From the NCBI RefSeq assembly GCF_036884655.1, contig NC_088355.1:22012001-22076000 (forward strand): a DNA stretch of 64,000 bases, given 5' to 3'. Within the stretch, counting starts at the first letter, position 1, and every line of letters starts with the position of its first letter. This document shows, piece by piece, positions 9,980 to 21,007 of this stretch. A model generated the notes under the pieces. The model was given only the letters and a program-made list of their open reading frames with translations. It ran no database searches and was not told where the DNA came from. The position numbers were made by a program, and so were the translations under genes. Source of the DNA: Musa acuminata AAA Group. Taxonomy: Eukaryota > Streptophyta > Magnoliopsida > Zingiberales > Musaceae.

Positions 9980-11668
9980 TGTTAAATCTCGGATTTTGAT
10001 GATGAAACTAATTGACTGTGTTTAGATGTTTAACAGCATTTTGAGTGATGCAGGTCTACTCGATCCGGATTAGACAGTTAACGCAAGAGGAATTGACGTT
10101 GCGCCGGAGGAGATCACGTTAGGATATTGGATGGCAGAAGGCTTCGGACGTCGGGCATCGGGCCAAGAGCGGAATTGCACCAAGGATATCGGGGTTGCGG
10201 AGGTCAACCGCCGATTGGGCAACAAGTCGCAAGAGAGGACGATGCGCTGAAGAATCGGACGAAGCGCCAACCAATGACATGCCGGGCAACGTAATGTCGA
10301 TTCGCGTTGTAATAACTGTCTAGATCGGAGTAGAGTTTTGGCTTGCTGTGCAGGATTAACTACGATAACGATGAAGACATAAAGCGAAACAAAGTGTGGA
10401 GTCAAGCACGAAGGATTCGTTGGGAGTTCAAGAGTTCGACGGAAGTCCGAAGGTTCGTCGGGAATGCTGCCGGAACTAGCCGAGAATGAGTAGGGAGCTT
10501 GCCGAAGGGATTTTCAGAAGCTCGCCGGAAGGTTCGTTGGAAGTTCGCGAAGCTCGCCGAGAAAGATAGGTGCTTGCCGAAGAAGCTCGTTGGAACTCGC
10601 CAAGATCAAATCGTGAAGTCTAGGAGCTTGCCGGGAGTCCGCAGAATGGTTTCCGAGAGTTTATCGGAAGACCGTCGGAAGTTCGTCGGAAGCTCGCCGG
10701 AAGAAGTCTTGACTTACGAACTTTGTAATAGCTTAGAAAATGTCTTTAAATTCGTAGTTAGCATGTTAATTAGGGTTAGGATTAGGTATTAATCCTATAA
10801 CCTAAGTAGGGGCCAATTGGGCTCGAGTTCGGATTAGTTTGGGCCAAGATTGAAGCCAAACTAAGTAGGCTGAAAACACTGTAGACGGGCTGAAAACACT
10901 AGAGGCGGTGGCATCGCCCAGTGTCCGAGAGCCAGGCGGTGGCATCGCCCAGTGTCCGAGAGCCAGGCGGTGGCACCGCCACTGACAGGCGGTGACACCT
11001 CCTGGGCTGGGCGGTTGCACCGCCCAGCACCCGAGCGCTGGGCGGTGGCACCGCTTGGCTGGGCGGTGGCACCGCCAGCATCGGGAAACCAAAGAGAATT
11101 CAAATTTGGAGCCCAAATTTTGGAGCCCAAATTTTGGAGTCCAAATTTGAATCCTCTTGAGGCCTATAAATACCCCTCAAAACTCAGCTGAGAATACAAC
11201 TTTTTGAGCAGCAAGAGTTTGAGAGAAGGGTCTTAGAAAAGTGTTAGCTTGTCTTCTTTTCAATTTGCTAGTGTTCACCTCATCTCTTCTCGAAAATCTG
11301 TAAGAGAGTGAACCGCTTGTAAAGAGTTGTAAGAGGGGTATTTACCCTTCCATTTCAAGAGACTTGCTAGTGGAAGGTGGGAGCCTCATCGAAGAGGGGC
11401 CTCGTAAGTGGAGTAGGTCATTTGACTGAACCACTCTAAAATCGGCGTGATCCTTGGTTTGCATTTCATTATTGCTATTTACATTATTGCAAACCTTCTT
11501 ATATGCTTTAGTTCCTTATTACTTTTGCTGCGCATATTTAAGAATACGCTTTCAAGACTAAGCTTTTCAAGTTCCGTTCTTATCGTACGAAAGATTTTCT
11601 AAAACCGAAGTTTTAATCCGCTGCACTAATTCACCCCCCCCCCTCTTAGTGCTGCTCCGATCCTAACA
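9980..11668 (+). repeat. 3' LTR of the 4522-11668 element
   Basis: 1689 bp and nearly identical to 4522-6188. The main visible difference is an extra partial unit in the GGCGGT array (about 10905-10975). TATA box 11165-11172. Ends TCCTAACA at 11668 and is followed by the target duplication AACGC. Confidence 0.95.
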
Positions 11669-12152
11669 AACGCAAACTGAAATATGATGTTCGTACGATA
11701 AAAACGATTTACGTCTAAACGTCAATTCGGAAAATGCAGAGCTTGAAACACGATCGTATATGCGCAGAAGGAAGTAAGCTATTGAGGAGATTTGCAGTAA
11801 GGATAAGATGCTCAAAGTAAATGCAAACCGAGATTTAGAGTGGTTCGGTCAATCTTGACATACCCCACTTTTGGCTTCGTCCACCGACGAGGTCACCGAC
11901 GTCAACTAGAGGCCTTCCTTCAATAGGCGAAGGCCAACCACCCTTGTACAGTTTCACTCCTTTTGACGGGCTTAGGAGACAACCCTTACAGAATTTTCTT
12001 TCCTCTCTTAACAGATTAGAACTTGGAAGAAAAGAGGAAGAAGAACTTTCTAACTCATACAACACTTTTGAGCTCTAAAATCATAAAGTAAAATCAGAAT
12101 TTCAGTGGTTTATGGGTGCCCTATCAGTGCTGAAAGGGTGGGGTATTTATAG
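11669..12152 (-). repeat. Split host LTR, piece 2 of 3
   Basis: Continues the LTR broken at 4521; its first five bases are the duplicated target AACGC. It runs through the R/U5 part and ends exactly at the TATA box (complement 12144-12151), where the next element is inserted with target duplication TATAG. Confidence 0.88.
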
Positions 12153-13868
12153 TGTTATGATCGAGAGCACTAAGAGGGGGTGGTGAATTAGTGAAGCGGA
12201 AAACTTTATGCGATTAAAATCGAAAGCTGCGTTCGAATGATAAAAACGATTTCCGTGTAAAATCTGATTCTAAGCAAGATGATATTAAAGTTAATCTATG
12301 CAGGGAGTTTGCAGCTATGATGAAAACCAGAATATAGGCGCAAGCTGAAATCCGACGTTCGTACGAAGAAACTGATTTACGTCTAAGTGCTGATTTGTAA
12401 ATCACTTGATTAGGCAAGATGCAGTTTAAGCAAGAGTATGAAGGCAGTTTGCAGTTAGGGTAAAGCTCAAAACGTAAACGCAATCTGCAATATGATGATC
12501 ATACGAAAAAGCAGATTTACGTCTAAACGTTGATTCAGAAAGTAAAAGGCTTGAAACCCGATCGTAAAAGCGCAGAAGGCAGTAAGCTTCAGAGGAGGTT
12601 TGTAGTAAAGATAATATGCTCAAAGTAAATGCAAACCAAGATTTAGAGTGGTTCGGTCAATCTTAACCTACTCCACTTTTGGCTTCTTCCACCGATGAGG
12701 TTACCGACGTCAACTAGAGGCATTCCTTCAATAGGCGAAGGCCAACCACCCTTTTACAGTTTCACTCCTTTTGACGGGCTTAGGAGACAACCCTTACAGA
12801 AATTTTCTCTGCTCTCTTTACAACTCAAAACTTGAAGAATAGAGGGTGGAGAACTTTTGGCCTTTACAACAATTTTGAGCTCTAAGAATCACAAAAAGAT
12901 GTCAAGATTTCGAGTGTTAGTTGCTCCTTTCAGTGCTGAATGGGTGGGGTATTTATAGGCCCCAACCCAGTTCAAATTTGGAGCTCAAAACTATCAATTC
13001 CCGGAATTTCGGGATCAGGCGGTTGCACCTCCTGACTGGGGCGGTTGCACCGCCTGGCAGAGCTCGAAGATTGAGCCTCTGGGCGGTGCCACCTCTGTCA
13101 GGGGCGGTTGCACCTCTCTGCTAGAGCTCGAAGACCGAGCTTAGGCGGTTGCACCTCTTGACTAGGGCGGTTGCACCGCTTGCCAGAGCTCGAAGACCTA
13201 GCTTAGGCGGTGCTACCTCCTGTAAGGAGAGGTTGCACCGCCCAGTCTCGCTTGGAGACTGAGCCTAGGCGGTTGCACCTCCTGGCTGGGGCAGTTGCAC
13301 CACCCAGTCTCACTAGGAGACTTAGCCCAGGCGGTTGCACCTCCTACAGTAATCAGGGTCCGAATGGGTATATCTATTCGACCCAAATTGGGTCTTTCAA
13401 GGGCCCAATTGCCCCAAGATTAAGCCAATGGGATCACCTCCCCTTACCAACTTAATCATTGTGCTAACTACGATAAATCCTAAGACAATTTCTGCAGCTT
13501 GCTCCAGTGCGTCAATCGCATCTTCCGGCGAGTTTCCAGCTAACTTCCGTCGATCATCCGATGAACCCTCGGTGATTCTCCTGCGGACTTCCGGCTAACT
13601 CCTGGACTTGCGACGATACACTTGGCGAGTTCCGACAAACTTCTTTGGCAAGCTTATGGACTTCTCGGATTTGTTCCCGTAGAACCTCCGACGATAGTCT
13701 GAACTTCTGTCGAGCTCTCGAACTCCCAACGTGATCATTGTCATGACTCCGACGCAACTTCAACTGCACGTCTTACTTTCATCGTAGTTAATCCTGCACA
13801 CTTATCTCAACATATAGGTTAGACAACAAATGACAATTAACTTCATCATCAAAATCCGAGATTCAACA
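12153..13868 (-). repeat. 3' LTR of the class II element
   Basis: 1716 bp, the sister of 21008-22746 by shared sequence through R/U5 and U3. The TATA complement is at 12950-12957 and the GGTTGCACC array at about 13020-13345. The high-coordinate end is ATTCAACA, followed by the polypurine complement. Confidence 0.92.
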
Positions 13869-13883
13869 ATCTCCCCCTTTTTG
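13869..13883 (-). promoter_or_regulatory. Polypurine tract of the class II element
   Basis: The plus strand reads ATCTCCCCCTTTTT, the complement of AAAAAGGGGGAGAT, directly next to the LTR. Confidence 0.9.
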
Positions 13884-14164
13884 ATGATGACAATCAATTG
13901 ATAATGGAGTTAACCTTAACTCTCCCTGTCTACATGCCATACTTGAGATAAGTCATTCTTGAATTCAAGACCTAAGAATTCAAGTGACATCTCTGAAGAT
14001 GATGTCAATTCTTGACATTCATTCTTACATAACAATTTTGAATGATGGTAATTGTAACAATTCATCATATTGTAAGATATCAACATGTAAAGATGTGAAG
14101 TAAGATTTTGATATCATTAGCATCAGTGTTTATAGCATATTCTATATATGGCATCTGTTCATAT
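13884..14164 (-). mobile_element. 3' non-coding region of class II element (LTR-proximal part)
   Basis: AT-rich and non-coding. Ends at the solo-LTR insertion with target CATAT (14160-14164). The other side resumes at 16563. Confidence 0.8.
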
Positions 14165-16562
14165 TGTTAGGATCGAGAGCACTAAGAGGGGGGGGTGAAT
14201 TAGTGCAGCGGAAATCTTACAGCGATTTTAAAAACGAAAGCTGCGTTCGTCCGATAAAAAATGATTTCGATATAAAAGCAGAATCACAGTGTAGTTTGCG
14301 TCTAAGCGCAGTTTTGCGTCTAAGCGCAGTTTGCGTCTAAACACAGTTTGCGTCTAAGCGCAGTTTGCGTCTAAGCACAGTTTGCGTCTAAGCGCAGTTT
14401 GCGTCTAAACTCAGTTTTACGTCCAAACGCAGTTTTACATCTAAAAGCAGTTTTACGTCTAAACGCAGTTTTACGTCTAAACTCAGTTTTGTGTCTAAAC
14501 GCAATTTTACGTCTAAACGCAGTTTTACGTCTAAACGCAGTTTTACGTCTAAACGCAGTTTTGCGTCTAAACGCAGTTTTGCGTCTAAACGCAGTTTTAC
14601 GTCTAAACGTAATTTTACGTCTAAATGTAGTTTTGCGTCTAAAAGCAGTTTTGAACCTTGAAAAGCGTTTTACGTAGAAAGCAATTTGCAGTTATAAATG
14701 GAATCCGAATGTAAGCGTAAACTGCAGTGTGAAGATCGTACGAAAACACGATTTACGTTTGAATGCAGATTCTGAAAGATCAGAGCTTAGAAACTCGTTC
14801 GTAAAGGCGCAGAGGGCAGTAGCAATGTAGGAGGTTTGCAGTAATGATAAAGTGCTCAAGGTAAAAGCAAACCAAAGATTTAGAGTGGTTCGGTCAGTCT
14901 TGACCTACTCCACTTTTGGCTTCCTCCTCCGACGAGGTCACCGACGTCAACTAGCTGCCTTCCTTCAATGGGCGAAGGCTAACTGCCCTTTTACAGTTTC
15001 TCTCCTTTTGACAGGCTCAGGAGACAACCTTTACAGATCCTTTCTCTCCTCTCTTTACAACTCAAGACTTGAAGAACAGAAGGAGGAGAACTTTAGGACT
15101 TTACACAAATTTGAGCTCTTAGAATCACTGAAAAGATCAAGAATTCGGTGTGGATCTATATCTTTTCAGTGCTGAATGGGTGGGGTATTTATAGGCCCCA
15201 TCCCAGTTCAAATTTGGAGCTCAAAACGATCAAATCCCGGAATTCCGGGATCAAGCGGTTGCACCTCTTGACTGGAGAGGTTGCACCGCCTGGCAGAGCT
15301 CGAAGACTGAGCTCAGGCGGATGCACCTCTCTGTCAGGGGTGGTTGCACCTTTCTGCCAGAGCTCGAAGACCGAGCTCAAGCGGTGCATCTCCTGACCAG
15401 AGAGGTTGCACCTCTCTGCCAGAGGTGGTTGCACCTCTCTGCCAGAGCTCGAAGACCAAGCTCGGTGGTTGCTACCTCTTGACAGAGGAGGTTGCACCGC
15501 CCAGTCTCGCTTGGAGACTGAGCCCTGGGCGGTTGCACCTCTTGGCTGGGGTGGTTGCACCGCCCAATCTCGCTGGGAGACATAGCCTGGGCGGTTGCAC
15601 CTCTTGGCTTGGGTGGTTGCACCTCTTTCACTATTCCAGCTCACTTGGTTTGGCTCCAAACTTGGTCCAAACCAGTCCGAACTTGGGCCTAATTGGCCCC
15701 TACTTGGGTTATAGGATTAACACCTAATCCTAACCCTAATTAACGTGCTAACTATGAATTTAAAGACATTTTCTAAGCTATTACAAAGTCCGCAAGTCAA
15801 GACTTCTTCTGGCAAGCTTCCAACAAACTTCCGGCGGTCTTCCGATGAACTCTCGGAAACCATTCTGCGGACTCCCGGCAAGCTCCTAGACTTCACGATT
15901 TGATCATAGCGAGTTCCAACGAGCTTCGTCGGCAAGCTCCGATCTTTCTCGGTGAGCTCCGCGAACTTCCAACGAACCTTCCGGCGAGCTTCCGAAAAAC
16001 CCTTCGGCAAGCTCCCAACTCATTCTCGGCTAGTTCCGGTAGCATTCCCGACGAACCTTCGGACTTCCGTCGAACTCTCGAACTCGCAACAAATCCTTCG
16101 CGCTTGACTCCGACACTTTGTTTCGCTTTATGTCTTCATCGTTATCATAGTCAATCCTGCACAATTAAAACAAAACTTCGATCGAGACAATTAATCCTAA
16201 GCAATTAACCAAGTTGTCCGATATGTCATTGGTCCCTCGACGCTTCGTCCGATTCTTCGGCGCATCGTCCTCTTCTGCAGCCTATTGCCCAATCGGCCAT
16301 TTGACTCCGCAACTCCGATATCCTTGGCACAATACCCGCTCTTCTTGGCCCGATGCCCGATTCCATGGCCCGAAGCCTTCTGTCGATACGTCGACCGATC
16401 CACCGGCTCGACGTCCAATCTTCTGACATGTTCCTTCGGCACAACATGATTTTCCTGCTTTAATTGTCTCATCCTGATCGAAGCATCCTGCGTCACTCAA
16501 AACGCAGATTAAATCATAAACATATATCAAGTAGTTTCATCATCAAAATACGAGATTCAACA
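14165..16562 (-). repeat. Solo LTR, chimeric and expanded by a minisatellite
   Basis: A 2398-bp LTR with TG...CA ends, flanked by CATAT (14160-14164 and 16563-16567), so a solo LTR. It is the longest LTR here for two reasons: the 18-bp array at 14291-14655, and a U3 of the 4522-type (about 15655-16160) joined to an R/U5 of the 2229-type. TATA complement at 15186-15193. Confidence 0.92.
14291..14655. repeat. Minisatellite, about 20 copies of a 17-18 bp unit
   Basis: The unit is GTTTTACGTCTAAACGCA (18 bp) with an earlier GTTTGCGTCTAAGCGCA (17 bp) form; the 17-bp form dominates the first seven copies and the 18-bp form the rest. Other LTRs carry one or two dispersed matches of the word TTTACGTCTAAACGC, so the array grew from sequence native to R/U5. 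The frame through it encodes a leucine/arginine/asparagine repeat that is only a by-product of the 18-bp period. Confidence 0.95.
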
Positions 16563-17400
16563 CATATATCTCTTGATGATGCAGGCATGGCATAATCATA
16601 GCATCAGTGTTAATAGCATCAAATCAATTCATATATTTCTCCCCTTTTGTCATCAATAAAAAACATAATAGATGTGATACCAGGAGAACAATATAAGCAA
16701 GTTATCAAGCATATAAAGTAAGGCATGATACGTGTAATGCTTTGAATACTTCTTCTCCCCTTTTTTGTTATAATCCTTTGTGCATGAAGGAGGAAAGTCA
16801 TTTTATCAAATCCATTTTGGAAAAAATATTTTTCAAAAGAGTGTGTTTGATTTTTGTCATTCCAACTGTTAAGCGAATCCGAAAATGAGATGAATTCTTT
16901 CATGCATTCGGACAAGATTATGCTACAGTTTTTCAAAAATCAAAACATTTCAACACATGGCAATCAAGTGATCCAATAAAGTTCAAAAAATAATTTTGAC
17001 TAGTTTATCTATTCGGACACATCAACATTCCTAATCCCCTTCTTATGAAATCAAATTGTTCTTCACTTAGAGGTTTTGTAAAAATGTCAGCTAGTTGATG
17101 TTTAGTATTAATGACAGTGACTTATCAACTACATTGGTATATCACTTTTTCAAACTATATTTATCATGGAAATCAAAGCACAAGGTTTTCAAAACTTTAG
17201 TTTCAATATAAAATCTGAGATAACCATTTAGTTTATATTTACCACAAGGCACATGGCATATATTTACCACGATAGATGTTTACAACTCTACATATGCTCA
17301 AAATATATCAGGCAACCATATCAAGGATCAAGTCAAAGCACATCATGGTGAGTAACATAAGGAGTTTACAATAACAACAGATGATTTTGTTCATACAAGC
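16563..17400 (-). mobile_element. 3' non-coding region of class II element (env-proximal part)
   Basis: No coding frame. Holds complements of polypurine-like runs (about 16640 and 16750, CTTCTCCCCTTTT). Related to the non-coding tails at 42190-43432 and 52119-53646 on the other strand. Confidence 0.75.
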
Positions 17401-18507
17401 TCATTCATGAGGCGGAAAATTAAAGTGCCTAAACAAGGAGTCAAATTGACAATGAATTTGCTGCAGCTCAGATAGGATTTGATCTTACCATTGTTTAAGC
17501 CGTTCTTGTCTTTGTTCGAATCGGTCCATCCGAATCCCAATATCTTCGACAGATGATGTATGAGTTTGCTCAGAAGGATGTGTTTCCTCAAAGGGACAGA
17601 TCGGAGGAGATTGGGTACCCCTAAATACTGGTGTTTCCGGTTCTGGTTCAATTTAAGGATGATCAGTTCTTCTTGGCATTCTAACCCAGTTACCGTTTCT
17701 ATAAAAACATCTTAATCGGTGAAGTAGATTTTTATTAATTATGCTAAATCTATCTACTTTTATTACTTCTTCTTCCGGTGGTATTAGAATATCGTAGGCT
17801 TTTATTATTCTAGTTATTATACCACCATATGGGAGTATCATGTCTTTCTTAGATAATTCTAACATGTTTTGTTGGATAAGATAACCAAGACAAATGTCAT
17901 GTCCTTTCATGATCAAATACATAGTTCCTAATTCTAATTGGCTTACTTCATCATGATAGTATTGTTTAGGGAGAATGATGCTAGTTAGGATATGATGAAG
18001 TACCTTAGTGTTTAGAGGCAGTAGATGTTCACAAATTTTAGGAACAAATGCTAAATTGGGATTGGCAAAAATTGTTCCTAGGGGTTCAACGTATGTTGTT
18101 CCAACAGTTTCATCATCCCATGATCCTCTAAAATAAAGTCCTCTACTTTTCATGGGAATGCCTATTATGTCGCAAATGAATCTATCCGTAATTGAGATGT
18201 GTTGTCCTAAAAGATAGGTGGACATTCTTTCTTCTTCATCAACTTGTATGTTGTTGTAAAATAATCTAAGTCTTGGATAGATGGGTTCGTTAATTTGCAA
18301 AATTGGAAGTAGATCTAGGTTTGCAAACCATTGGATTGTCTCTAAGTCTCTTAGTTCATTTAAGTCTACGTATTTTCCCTTATTGACACTCCTAAGTTCG
18401 AAAGAGGAAAAATTTTCAGCATGGTATTTTGAATCGAAAAGGGTGAGATCAAAATCTTCTACTAATCTCTTCTTTCCTTTGTCCCTTGAGGATCTTCTAG
18501 ATCCCAT
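17401..18507 (-). pseudogene. env-like third ORF (putative plant transposon protein type), two nonsense codons
   Basis: A single 369-codon frame from ATG 18507 to TGA 17401-17403. It is broken only by TAA at 17653-17655 (codon 285) and TAA at 17485-17487 (codon 341), both readable as CAA-to-TAA changes. It starts with a basic, serine/arginine-rich segment (MGSRRSSRDKGKKR). A central domain of about residues 45-275 contains LLGQHISITDRFICDIIGIP, then HLLPLNTKVLHHILTSIILP and a conserved hydrophobic region. I recognise this as the 'putative plant transposon protein' type that occupies the env-like position of SIRE elements. The C-terminal 60 codons are rich in Gln/Glu/Arg (coiled-coil-like) and end FRHFNFPPHE. 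No signal peptide or clear membrane anchor is seen, so a true envelope role is doubtful. Function unknown. Confidence 0.75.
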
Positions 18508-18523
18508 AACTACTACTGTTTAG

Positions 18524-18900
18524 AACAATAGTGATGAGCAAGAGTAAATGAATCAAAAAACAGAGTTTAAGGGCTTCTTAGAGAGTACCTTAGTGAGATC
18601 TTCGAGAGAGGGAAGGATTGTTGATGCTTTGCTTCGAAATGAGGGGTTTTTGGGATGCTAAGATGGGAGAAATGGGGATGGAGGAGGCTTGGAAGAGCAA
18701 AGGAGGGAACGGAGTGAGTTGGGGTCGGTTTCACCGCTGGCCCTAGCTTGGGTTAAAAAGGGGCAGAGTTGCGGGCGGTTGCACCTCTGGCTGGAGCGGT
18801 GCAACCGCTCGCAACACGTGACAACTGGAGGTGCTACCTCCAGCTAGGGCGATGAGCACTTGTTCTGATCAGTGTGATCTGATCTGAGAGTTTTTCTGTC
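18524..18900 (-). promoter_or_regulatory. Promoter-like leader of the env-like ORF
   Basis: Upstream of the env-like ATG lies a cluster of GGCGGTTGCACC/GGTGCAACCGC motifs (about 18715-18860) like those before the LTR TATA box. An AT-rich CCTTTTAACC box at about 18750-18762 and a pyrimidine-rich leader follow. The same arrangement stands before the env-like ORFs at 40211 and 50881. A GT...AG pair around 18525-18590 could be a short leader intron. Promoter activity is inferred. Confidence 0.5.
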
Positions 18901-19373
18901 TTGAGGAGAATTTTCATTCAGAGCAATCAACTTTACTTACGTAATTAGGTAAGAATTTTTTATTTTAAGATAATGACTTTTGCACGATTAAGATAGATTT
19001 TTAACGTGCATACTCTCAATGTCGTACACATGTTTGTGATAGTTTCTTCAAGTTGGCCAGTCTTGCAAGTTAATGACAGACTTAGTCACTTCATGATACA
19101 GAGTTAGATTCGAAGGTTATGAACAGATGAATTTGATGGGTTCGAAAATCCAGGGGATATGTGAATTTGGGAATCATACGTTTCTAATTCTGAAAAGTCA
19201 AATAAGTTTGTATCTAAGTCGCATTTGTGATTTTAAATTTTTAATCTCCGTTTGTAATTTAGGCTAGAGAGCATTGCGAGTTCCTTTTTGGATCTTGGGT
19301 TATGAAAATCGAGAATCGAGGAGCAGAATATTATTTCTTGCTCCAGCCAAAAAATTTTATGTTTTTAATATTT
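18901..19373 (-). mobile_element. Non-coding linker between gag and env-like leader
   Basis: No coding frame. In class II copies this stretch stands in place of pol. It aligns by shared words with 39534-39830 and 50030-50480. Confidence 0.7.
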
Positions 19374-20957
19374 TTATAGGAAGGGATAATTTTTAGGTAC
19401 CCATTTGCTTTTGGGTGCCTCACAAATAGATCTACATTGTTTATCATGTTGCATAGCATTTATCATGGTTCCTTTAGGAACCCAAATCAATTTGTTTGGA
19501 CTAATTTTCTTGAATGGACAATAATGCGTTTTGTGTCCAAATTTGCAACAAAAGTTGCATTTGTTTTGGTGTTGAACATGTAGGATGGGGCCTTTTATGA
19601 AGGTGGTTGGATTTTGGTGAGGACTTCTCACAAATCCAATTCCACTTCTTTTGGGAACATTACCCTTGTTTGCGAAGATCATGTTCAGTGACTTGCTACC
19701 AACCTCAAATTTCTTTGAGGTATCCTTAAGTAGCAAGTTTTCCATTTGGAAAGTTTCTAGATCATGGCATTTGATGCATGAATTTAAACTATCATGATAT
19801 TCAGTTTTTAACTTATCAAAATCACAAGTAAGACTATAATGCTCCTTTTTTAGTAATTTATATTTTCTATCAATAATTTTGTATTAATCAAATAAGTCAT
19901 TGAAGGCAATTAATAATTCATCGAAAGATATTTCTGCATCTATTAAATTCGTTACCTCTTCTCCGATGGCCATTAAGGCATAATGAGCAACTTGCTCGGT
20001 GTTGGACTCCTCTTCTTCGGACGCGCTCGAATCATCCCATGTTGCTTTGAGCGCCTTCTTCTTTGTTGTTCTCATTTTGACTTGGGGACAATCACTCTTG
20101 TAGTGTCCCGGCTTTTTGCACTCATAGCAAATAACTTGGTCCTTCTTGGGTTCAAGTTTATTTTTAGTGTTATTCTTAAACTTGTTTCTTTTAATGAATT
20201 TCTTAAATTTTCTTGTTAGAAGTGCCAAGTCATTGTCACAGTCCTCATCATTTGAGTTTTCTTTCAAGTGGTCTTCCAAAGTTCTAAGTGTCATATCATT
20301 CCTGTTCTTTGGAAGGATGTCTTCTTAATTTTCATGAGCTTTGCAAGTCATCTCGTAGGTCATTAATGACCCAATTAGTTCTTCAAGAGGGAAGTTGTTT
20401 AGATCTTTTGCCTCTTGAATAGCAGTGACTTTAGGATCCCAACTCATAGGAAGGGATCTTAGAATATTATTTACGAGCTCAAAATCTGAAAAACTTTTTC
20501 CGAGTCCTTCTAGACCATTGACGACATCCGTGAAACGGGTAAACATGTCGCCAATAGTCTCACTCGGTTTCATCCGGAAAAGTTCAAAAGAGTATAACAA
20601 AAGATTGATTTTTGACTCTTTCACTCTACTTGTGCCTTCATGAGTCACTTCGAGTGTGTGCCAAATATCAAATGCGGTTTCATAAATCGAAACACGATTA
20701 AACTCGTTTTTATCAAGTGCACAAAACAAGGCATTCATAGCCTTTGCACTAAGAGCGAAAGCCTTCTTCTCTAAATCATTCCAATCGATTATTGGAAGAG
20801 AAGACTTCGAAAAACCGTTTTCGACAAGATTCCAAAGTTCAAAATCCATAGAAATAAGAAAGATCTTCATTCGGGTCTTCCAATAGGTGTAGTCCGTCCC
20901 ATTGAACATGGGTGGACGTATAATAAAATGGCCCTCTTGGTTTCCGACGTAAGCCAT
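19374..20957 (-). pseudogene. gag: Full-length gag with two CCHC zinc knuckles, two nonsense codons
   Basis: One 528-codon frame from ATG 20957 (MAYVGNQEGHFIIRPPMFNG). It is interrupted by a TAA at 20325-20327 (Q position) and a TAA at 19884-19886 (E position). The N-terminal capsid-like region carries YTYWKTR, NALFCALDKNEFNR, FELFRMKPSETIGDM and LEELIGSLMTYEM. A Lys-rich linker precedes the first knuckle CYECKKPGHYKSDC (residues about 277-290), then an acidic stretch, MAIGEEVTNLID, and a second knuckle CNFCCKFGHKTHYC (about 467-480). This is the reference gag of the window; class I gags stop at the point matching GEEV and lack both knuckles. The ORF is followed by the env-like module, not by pol. 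Confidence 0.9.
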
Positions 20958-20993
20958 CTCTCTAGGGTTTTAATCCGTTTGAGAGTTAACCCC

Positions 20994-21005
20994 GCTCTGA
21001 TACCA
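20994..21005 (-). promoter_or_regulatory. Primer-binding site of class II element
   Basis: The minus strand reads TGGTATCAGAGC, two bases from the LTR end at 21008. Initiator Met tRNA type. Confidence 0.9.
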
Positions 21006-21007
21006 AT

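Larger units (their letters stand above)
4522..11668 (+). mobile_element. Complete gag-only non-autonomous copia element (class I) with AACGC TSD
   Basis: 5' LTR 4522-6188, PBS 6191-6203, gag 6239-7183, AT-rich spacer 7184-9965, polypurine tract 9966-9979, 3' LTR 9980-11668. The target duplication AACGC is perfect (4517-4521 and 11669-11673) and lies inside the LTR of a minus-strand element. The two LTRs look about 97% alike over the stretches I compared, so this is one of the younger insertions. There is no trace of protease, integrase, RT or RNase H, so mobility would need pol proteins from another copy. Confidence 0.93.

Noticed and set aside
14291..14655. CRISPR-like array
   Set aside because: Units are contiguous with no unique spacers, and the context is a plant retrotransposon LTR.
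14399..14677. Open frame encoding a repeated Leu-Arg-Leu-Asn-Ala-Val protein
   Set aside because: The repeat is a by-product of an 18-bp (multiple of three) minisatellite in a solo LTR; no start context, promoter or homologue.
15660..15745. Telomere-like CCTAACCCTAATT words
   Set aside because: Only one or two partial units, and the same words recur in U3 of related LTRs; not a telomeric tract.
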